Of a stretch of DNA of 64,000 nucleotides, positions 56,601-64,000 are shown piece after piece; position 1 is the first letter of the stretch; each line of letters starts with the position of its first letter. The stretch lies in the NCBI GenBank assembly GCA_963555705.1, contig OY743177.1, positions 55,448,096-55,512,095 of the forward strand, given 5' to 3'. The DNA comes from Ligustrum vulgare (taxonomy: Eukaryota > Streptophyta > Magnoliopsida > Lamiales > Oleaceae). The translations under genes and the position numbers were made by a program. The notes beneath the pieces were generated by a model. It was given only the letters and a program-made list of their open reading frames with translations, was not told where the DNA came from and searched no databases.

Positions 56601-59550
56601 TCATTATTGTGAAAGAGAGTTTTGTGCATCCCAATGCTCAGCCCCCCATAAAGCCGTTATGGTCTAATAACTGTTTTCTACGACTTACATTTTAATGTTA
56701 CTTACTTTCCTACCATATGAAATCCCTGTAGCATTTCTCTATTTATTCCAAACCAATCTAATTTATGCATTACTACTTCTCAAATCTTCCTTCCTTGGTG
56801 CAGTTGAACCTAAAGGTCCAATATGGCATAACATTTTTCATTTTGATCCCTAAAGACAAAATTTTCATAGACAAGATATCTACAGTTACCTTTCCACAAG
56901 ACCATTCAAAGCTCATTAAATGAAGATCTTTTCCTGACTAGTGACTAATTAAATCAACTCATCCATGTATTTTCCGAAAATGCTAACTAATATGATTCTA
57001 CTCCTGACTTGTTTCACTTCTATGAATGCCCGGTTCAATGGTTGTTCCTACTCTATTCCTATCCTTGTACCTGTTAAAAATCCTTTTTATTTTCTCGCTC
57101 CGTGAAATGTCCAACTTCTCCTACTTGTAGTCACCTTCTTAATCCACCCCATGCATCTGGCCAAATTCATTTTTACTGACTTCCATTACTTGCAATAGAC
57201 ACAAGCTCAAAATTCTCCCAATCAGGGGAGAAAAAGAGTATCAGCACTACGCATTTGCACGTGCATTTTCAAGAAATGCTCATATTACATTATGGTGCAA
57301 ATGTCATATGCATGCACAACCTTATAATGCCAAAAGTTGTAGCAGAAAACTATAAAAAGTATGCTCAGTTACTAAATTCACAATCTCTATAATTACCAAT
57401 ATTATTGATGTCATACCCTGCACTTCAATAGAGAATGCAGTACTTGTGATAGAAGAAAAATTCAAATGTTGAGGATGTCCTATCTACTTATTTCGCAAGA
57501 AAACTTCATCCACGCAGTTGCAATAACCTCATGTTTCTACCTACTTATGGTGTTGCTAAGTAAAGCTTTACTGCATATTTCTACTTTGGTATACTATGTC
57601 ACCCACTACCATTGAAGGAGAAATAAGCAGTTCTTGTATAATCATCACATACACATAATGAGGCCCGGTTTGGTAGAGATTAAAATTAGATTTTTAATTG
57701 ATTTGTAAAAGTAGATGAAATGTGTGGTTGAAAAGTTGAATGTCCCACGAAATATGTGGTGGAAATTAATTATTAACTTTGACTTCAATTAAAATTGCTA
57801 CCAAACAAGGGATAAATATTGTTTGTTAAGAAAAAGGACTTTATTTGCCAAGACCGTCAATCAATAAAACAAAAATGAAAATTATTAATGAAACACAAAT
57901 ATAATTTCTGAACTAGTAAAAATATAAGAAGCATACCTTGACGGGGAAGGTCCCTTTAGGAAGTTTTGTAGTGAGTAATTCTCTTAATCGCCGTATGGCT
58001 TTAACTTTGTTTGCTAAAATGTCAAGCAATGGTAGAAGTTCTTCAGTTCGTAACGGGAAATCCGGAGAAAGCCAGAGAGCAGGCCTCAAACCTTTCTTAT
58101 ACTCATTCTCACGGCTTCCATCCTTGCGGCGAGTTACAACCTCGGAATTTGTTGATGAAGAAGCTATAGAGTCATGTCCTCTTCGATTCTCTTCCTGCTT
58201 CACAGCCACCTCCACAGAGTGCCTACCCTGTTTACTTCGACTCGTAGAAGGAGTATCCTCCAAATTATTGCTAACCTTGTCGTCAACAAATAGAGAACTT
58301 CTTGGTGGACCAACCTTTCTCTTCTCTTCTAATTTATTTTCTCGTCCCCTCCAGCCATTAAACCATCCTTTCTTTTCCTCTATTTCTCTATTCCTACAGC
58401 CATTCATGTCCTCAATGGGAATATCTCTTTGCTCATAACAACTATTGCGGTGTGCAATAATGCCATTGCCATGCTCATTGCTTAAATCTGCTGAGTCCAA
58501 CTTCAATGCAACCTCAAGCTGCCTTTTCTCTTCCTCTGTCAAAATATCATCCAGCTCCTCAGTCTCTGTTTCATTTTCATTGCCAGAATTAAAGAGTTCA
58601 TCATCTGTCATGGCCCCAGGGACCCTTCTCGATTTAATACTTACAACCACATTGTGCATATCATACACTTTAGCTTTCCAAGGACCCACCATTTCAGTTT
58701 TATCCTGTCTCCTCCATGTTGTTTGAGGCAAAAGAACTGCTTGAGTTACATCAATGCCAGGCCTGAATATATTAGTTTGAGACATTGAAGTGACTTCTTG
58801 CTGCACTTCAGCATCAGTTGCTGGATCCCCAGCACCATCCAAAGCATTCATAACTTCCTTATCCTTGTGTGAGACCATACAAAGTGACCCGGGCGGGAGT
58901 TTTCCATCCTCCGAACCATCACCAAGGAAGATAATACTCTGGTCTGAACGCTGAATTCTGAAACCGTCAAATCCAGCCAAAGTCATGTCCGCCCTCAAAT
59001 TAGCACCTCTCTTCCAAATTTTGTAAGTATCTGAAGGGGCAATCCTTGAAATAAAAGGAATGATTGAGCTCTCAAAATGAAATGTGATCTCCATGTAAAA
59101 ATCCCTCATTCGTCTCATTGTTCCAATCAACCGAGGTAACCTTCTGCACCATTTTGCCCAAGCCACTGGCTGGTAATGCTTAACTATAATCTTCGCAATC
59201 CTTTCTTCCCTATTACATATAGCTTCCTGCAATGCGCTCCACCCTTGTTCATTCTGCAAGCTCCAATCTGCACCAGCAAGCATAAGCATCTCCGTAGCAG
59301 CCTCATCACCAAATTTGACAGCAAGGTGAAGTGGTGTGTCTCGGCTAGGCACGTCACGTCGATCGATCACAGCAGAAATGGCATCAGCTTTTGCTTCCTC
59401 AGCAATTGAATCCGACTCTCTATGAATCTCTTTCGGGTCACACAGCCGTGGAAGGCCTGCTATGATCCTCCTTAGACCATGGTGGTCTTTCAAAATAATG
59501 GCTTCATGGACAGGACTATGGGTATACTTGGATACATCCACATTAGACAT
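53647..59550 (-). CDS. Ankyrin-repeat / GPCR-chaperone domain protein (ANKRD13-like)
   Basis: Two coding exons join in frame: 59550-57937 (ends PVK|GTATGC) and 53997-53647 (starts VSIPVIPTVKV after TTTCAG), giving 654 residues. Residues 10-125 hold ankyrin repeats (SPVHEAIILKDHHGLRRII, DTPLHLAVKFGDEAATEML, WSALQEAICNREERIAKII). From about 150 the GPCR-chaperone domain (Pfam PF11904) starts with FYMEITFHFESSIIPFISRI and GFDGFRIQRSDQS; its end spans the splice junction (ALWLSPDFPLRTEELLPLLD to VLVTFTKFEELQPLDEF). TEEEKRQLEVALKLD (338-352) resembles a degenerate ubiquitin-interacting helix. Animal ANKRD13 proteins act in endocytic sorting of ubiquitinated cargo; the plant role is less clear. The 3.9-kb intron contains a MITE and an unexplained open frame. 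No defect is seen. Confidence 0.9.
54214..54591 (-). other. Unrecognised 125-codon frame in the ankyrin-gene intron
   Basis: The frame starts MSESQFVTWYYRKQNMSGII and includes LWITKEANYSEAIYQHYFL. It has mixed composition and hydrophobic stretches and lies on the host gene's strand. I do not recognise a family, and there is no promoter or splice evidence. It may be a fragment of another gene or chance. Confidence 0.25.
57661..57815. mobile_element. MITE in the ankyrin-gene intron
   Basis: Left end GGCCCGGTTTGGTAGAGATT is mirrored by AATTGCTACCAAACAAGGG. The centre has ATGTGTGGTTGAAAAGTTG, like the 42078 family. About 155 bp; hAT-like by its GTTTGGTA/TACCAAAC ends. Confidence 0.7.
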
Positions 59551-60470
59551 GCCTCGGGATTATATACAGGGTAAACTCAAACTAATTTATCCAAGTTACG
59601 CAGAACCAATGAAACCCGACAAGAAATCTCCCAATTCAACAACATACGATGAATAAACCTCCTCACTGCAGCCAATTAATTCTTCAAACCTAAATTCGTT
59701 TAACGCAAAACCAACCTATTTCATATGTCAGACAGTTAAAAATCCCATTACATAAATAAGAAATCAAAATTTAATCTGTTTAGAGTAAACCCAAGTGATG
59801 GAAAATTACAGAAACCAAAGAATTACAACTTAGAACAAAACAAAGACATAAACATTGAAAAAGATCCCCAAAAGGTTAAAAAAATCTCACCAATTTTCAT
59901 TGGTGCCTCGAAGGCCTCTCAGCTACTGAGCCCCAGAACCAACCCCAATCGTTCTTTCTCTCCAGTGGAATAGAATAAAGATAGATACCTGCGATCTAAT
60001 CCAGATTAGAAAAATTCAAGAAACTGCACGTGGAATTGGTATGAAAAATGCTAAACAAGAAAAGAATCAGAACTTGAACAAAAAATTGGGTATCCGAGAG
60101 GAAAAGGGTTGTAATACGCGTGTTTTGTGAAAGCTGAAAAGTCACAAATTCAATTTTAAAAGGAAAGGATTTCACAACCCCACCAGTCAAGCAAAAGGAA
60201 AAACTGTTTTTCAGTTGGCCATGAATAATAAAAATATAAAAAGAAAAGAATGACTCACGTGAAGCAGGGTGCTGAGAAGAATCCAAGAATTTTTTTTTTT
60301 CCATTCAAGAAATCGCTTTGCAGAGAGGAGAGAGAGTGGCACAATCCAAAAACAAAGTGTTCATCGATAATTAAAGAGAAATAAGAAGAATTCAACGAAT
60401 CAAAGAGGAAAGAGGAGGAAGGGGGAAGAAAACAAGAAGGTGAGGCTGCATTGCGACAATTTTCATGTTT
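59551..60470 (-). promoter_or_regulatory. Spliced 5' UTR and promoter region of the ankyrin gene
   Basis: Minus-strand signals suggest two UTR introns. The first has donor CAC|GTGAGTC near 60258 and acceptor GATCGCAG near 59990. The second has donor AATTG|GTGAGATT near 59897 and acceptor GGCTGCAG near 59671. TCTCTCTCCTCTCTGC at about 60335-60320 is a typical leader. The exact start is unknown. Confidence 0.5.
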
Positions 60471-63350
60471 TATTAATAATGTTATTTGTATTTTTGCTAT
60501 AATTTTTTTTTTAATTTTAATATTTAATACTAACAATACCCTATTTTATTTTATTATTTTATTATTTATTTTTAACCCAGCGTAGTTCAAGCTAAAATTC
60601 GAAACAAGTTATAGTCGATTAATGATACAAGCTCAAAGAATCTCTTACATTTAAATTTAGTCGAAAATATTATTTCGCTAAAATTAGATGTTGTTTAAAA
60701 CATGCATTATTGTGTTTTTTTTTTTTGAAATGGGTATGCATTATTGTGTTAAATTAGCAAAATCCTTCATCCCATCTCGGTGTCCCGCACCATTAAAAGC
60801 GCTTAATCTCCACAAATCCTGAAATTTCTTATCACGTCTCGCAAATTTTCCGAGCACTGCCTATTGCAAATTATCATACCTAATTAGAGCTCCTCTAAAT
60901 AGGTGAGAAAGAGGGTCAAAAAGTTTACGAAACACGTGATCTTAAGTCGATAGAATTAAATATTTTGATAAAAAAAAAAAAAATTGTTAGGATATTCCCT
61001 CAGACATTTTTTATTGAGACACTGACTGCCTGAATTCCAACTGTATTTAATTTTTATTATTTTTGCAAGCTAATAAACGCGGACAGCAAACTTTATGTAT
61101 GGACCGTATTGTTGATACGAGATGGTCCATTTAAGTTCTGGCAACTATGGGTTTGAATCCAACTTCAGACCAAATGATTGAATTGATATTATTATACACG
61201 CTTTTAATTTATCCTTTTTATATCATATCATATTATATATAATAAGATGATAATTTTCTAAACCATTTTCTCGTCCATTTTTCCTTTCCATATATAGTAA
61301 GATCTTATAAAATTAAACAATGTGAATGTAAAGTGGATTAGTGTCAATATAAAGTGAATATATATCAAATGTGAATACAAAATTTGAATAAATATGAACG
61401 CATTTATTACCTTATATATATATATATATATAATGATTGATATTTTTTTTAATCAATTTTAATTTTATTATTAACACTAATGTTGAATGAGTTTAATCAA
61501 TATTTTTAGTTATTAGTATTAAAGTTATCATTTAATTATTATTTTTTTATTTATTTGTTGTTCTCGATATTATAAATTCTATGTGTAGCCATCAATACAA
61601 AAATTGTGTTTTAATTATTAATGGTCCAATCATTTGTTATTTTTAATATTAAAAATCATATTTTCTAAAATATATACGTAGTCAAAAAATGCGCTGCTTA
61701 TAAATAATTTATAGAAAACGTTAGTGAACAAAAACTAATATTGAATAATTAATACTTTGATTTCTTTTTAGTTAATAATATCAATAGAATGATTAATATT
61801 TTTTTAATCATTCTTAATTTCAATAAATTTTTAAAAATTATAGAGTATAAGATTTTTCGTATAATTTCATGATCTTCAACTTTACTCGATTGTTGACTAT
61901 TTGACTTTGATTTTTTGAGAATAGTTTTTGTGAAAAAGTGATTTTTTAGAATGTATAGTTAAAAAGTATTATGAAAAATTATAAAAAATATTTTTTAAAG
62001 AATGCGTGATTGAGAATAAATGTTCAGAAAAATTGATTCTTGAAAAATCAATTCCATATGGATAAGTGATAAAGTATTATGTCTTGTGGGTTAAACAATA
62101 GCGGCACTTTTAAAAATCGAAATGTATAGATGATTTCTTAGTATATAAAATTAAATGTATTTGTGATATACATTCATTAAAATTTAATCAAAACTAACAC
62201 TTAATGTTGTTTAATTTGCTACATTCATTTAAATATATGATCACAAGTATTTAATTTGTAATGTTAAAGTAAATATGAAATAAATATTTGTTTAATAAAT
62301 TTAAATACTAGATATTGTAATAAAATAGTTAATACTAATTCTAATAATACTATTCGGATAGTGATAAATTATTTGTGATAATCTAAAAATTATATTTTGA
62401 AAAGATTAATTATATCAATAATCATTAAAATTGAATAGTTATGAAAATGAGTTATGTAAATGGTCATTGAAGTATTTTTTTTTAAGTAGTAAGTTATTTA
62501 AGTTCTTAACTATTACTATTTTGGCAACAAAAATAAAAAAATATTGATCCCTATTCAGTACACTTTATTCAAAACCTCATTTTTTAAAAAATCATTTCAA
62601 CTAACATTCTATTAATAAAATAATATACATATAAATTAAAAATATTCATACTTTTTAAAAACTTATTGTACCAAAATTTACTGTTATGAACTACGTTATT
62701 TGAAATAATGAATCTCAAACAGATGCTTAAATATACATTCTCCATAAAATAATTATTATTAAACTCATTTTCTAAAATGGTAATTAGTAGTATTAATTCA
62801 CTATTTATTACTTGTTTTGGACAAAATTAAAATTTAAAATAATCCAATTGAATGCAATTTTTTAAATAGTTGCATTTTTCAGGTCCCGAAATTTCTTTGT
62901 CCGTCTTTCCCTCTTGAAGATCAATGATTTTTTTTTAATTCTTAAAGATAAAAAAAAAAAAAAAAAAACTTTGTCAATATCACATAAATATTTTTATTTA
63001 AAAATAGAAAATGAAAGAGGATAAAATAAGAACGTTCATCAATCTATGTTTATTTTTTTTTACCTTTTCATTTTAATAAAATACTGAGCCTATATCACAG
63101 ATATATCTATTTTTTCTACTTATTACAAATTCTATTTAAATGTAATTTTTTTTCCATTTTAAGTTTTAAATCAATTCAAATTACAATATTTAAAGAAATT
63201 TCCTGAACGATAAACATACGAACCGTAAAAAAATTGAAAAAAAATTAAGTTATGTGTAATGTACATTTGTAATTAATTGTCTGCATTCATTTCTCATTTT
63301 TAATTAAGTATTAATTTCATATGTTAAAATATAAATTTGATATATGTAAG
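60471..63350. other. Long AT-rich intergenic DNA
   Basis: No gene was recognised. There is a TA microsatellite at about 61411-61432. A relic of the AAAAAGT/TGTGGTT MITE class is possible at 61915-62060. 61130-61200 has AAGTTCTGGCAAC and GGGTTTGAATCCAAC, a B-box-like string, but no complete SINE. Confidence 0.5.
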
Positions 63351-63360
63351 TAACAAATGA

Positions 63361-63387
63361 CCGTGTATCGCACGGGTGTAATACTAG
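63361..63387 (+). mobile_element. Helitron-type 3' terminus
   Basis: CCGTG-TATCG-CACGG forms a 5-bp-stem hairpin, followed 11 nt later by CTAG and then T. That is the standard plant Helitron 3' end: hairpin, short spacer, CTRR, insertion before T. The matching 5' end is not certain; a TCATATTATATATAAT start near 61229 is one candidate. No Rep/helicase is present, so it would be non-autonomous. Confidence 0.6.
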
Positions 63388-64000
63388 TTTATAAAAGATC
63401 AAAGTTGACTATTGTTTATCGTGAACACGATATCTGACACATTAAATGTGCGTCATTTTCATTCTTCTCAATGTTCTAACGTTGATTGAATTGTTTTACG
63501 ACCTTCTAAGCTATTAATGACCAAAGCATTTTATTTGCTTATTAAAACTTGATACTTTGCCCCCTTTCCGATGATATGAACGTATTTAAATAATTTATGT
63601 TCTGTAACATCATAGTAATAGTGTAATTTTGTATGAGATTAAAGAACCTCAATGGAATAAAATTATTTTGTTGAACGATTGAAAAAACAAAAAAATTTGA
63701 AGAAACCTCATTTATGGACCTCAACAAACATCAATAATAAATCAACATTGTATTATGCCAAATAAATACGTTCTTCAATTTATTTATTTTTAAAGAATTG
63801 CTGCAGTGGTCGCCAACCTTCGAAAATTCGAACACTTAGGTCTTCAATTACTTGTATAGCACATAGATCCTCAAAGAGACCACATGCACGGAAAATGAAG
63901 GGTAGAGGATTTACATGCCTTAAAAATTTAATTGAGAACGCCATTGATTTCGTCAAACCTACCATAAAAATCGACTTTAATGCTCCCAAGGGCAAGATCA
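63388..64000. other. Intergenic, nothing assigned
   Basis: A 71-codon minus-strand frame at 63780-63995 and its plus-strand mirror are of mixed composition but match no family I know. Confidence 0.35.

Noticed and set aside
57938..58726. Plus-strand frames of 166 and 93 codons
   Set aside because: Both are shadows of the ankyrin gene's first coding exon.
61130..61200. Second SINE or tRNA gene
   Set aside because: Only a B-box-like string is present; no A box at the right distance and no cloverleaf could be drawn.

Overview
This window looks like eudicot plant nuclear DNA: AT-rich, with GT-AG introns, TATA boxes, nested LTR retrotransposons, foldback elements and decayed copies of ordinary plant genes. 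Only two genes look intact, both on the minus strand: a five-exon R-SNARE of the VAMP721/722 type (47903-50766) and an ankyrin-repeat/GPCR-chaperone (ANKRD13-like) gene (coding exons 53647-53997 and 57937-59550). The rest is mobile DNA and gene relics. All names and exon joins are read by eye; no searches were run.

Left part (1-17.6 kb). A 284-bp tandem duplication and a candidate Helitron 5' end are followed by an 850-bp non-autonomous element (2261-3107). A LEUNIG_HOMOLOG-like exon pair fused to one adenine-DNA-glycosylase exon lies at 3487-4015. Solo LTRs lie at 4168-5677, 6620-8818 (with a perfect 134-bp GC-rich palindrome) and 10248-11966. The last one splits exon 2 of a decayed ent-kaurene oxidase gene (9637-12490, minus). 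A foldback element, a 1,029-bp hAT-type element with a perfect 8-bp duplication, and a PIF/Harbinger-type element with the C-terminus of its transposase follow.

Centre (17.6-32.8 kb). This is a three-level nest. A second copy of the 850-bp element is split by a 14.3-kb Ty3/gypsy element of the Tat type (17715-32003, TSD TGTTC), whose pol gene is split by a 1.6-kb solo LTR (22998-24607, TSD CATAC). The gypsy element has two RNase H domains and, between pol and the 3' LTR, a spliced antisense gene. Its gag-pol has several stops and frameshifts, so it is not autonomous today.

Right of the nest (32.8-47.3 kb) are a guanylate kinase fragment and unidentified exons, an AT-rich tandem duplication, and a DUF1985 gene of the type carried by Mutator-like elements, in which one 96-nt exon with its intron occurs three times. 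A PM-ANT1-like adenine-nucleotide carrier exon split by a 2.4-kb solo LTR, a further solo LTR and a second hAT-type element follow.

The right end (47.3-64 kb) holds the two intact genes, each with mobile DNA in its introns, then AT-rich DNA with a Helitron-type 3' terminus near 63387. The two intact genes act in membrane traffic and protein handling, but nothing in the sequence shows that they work together.
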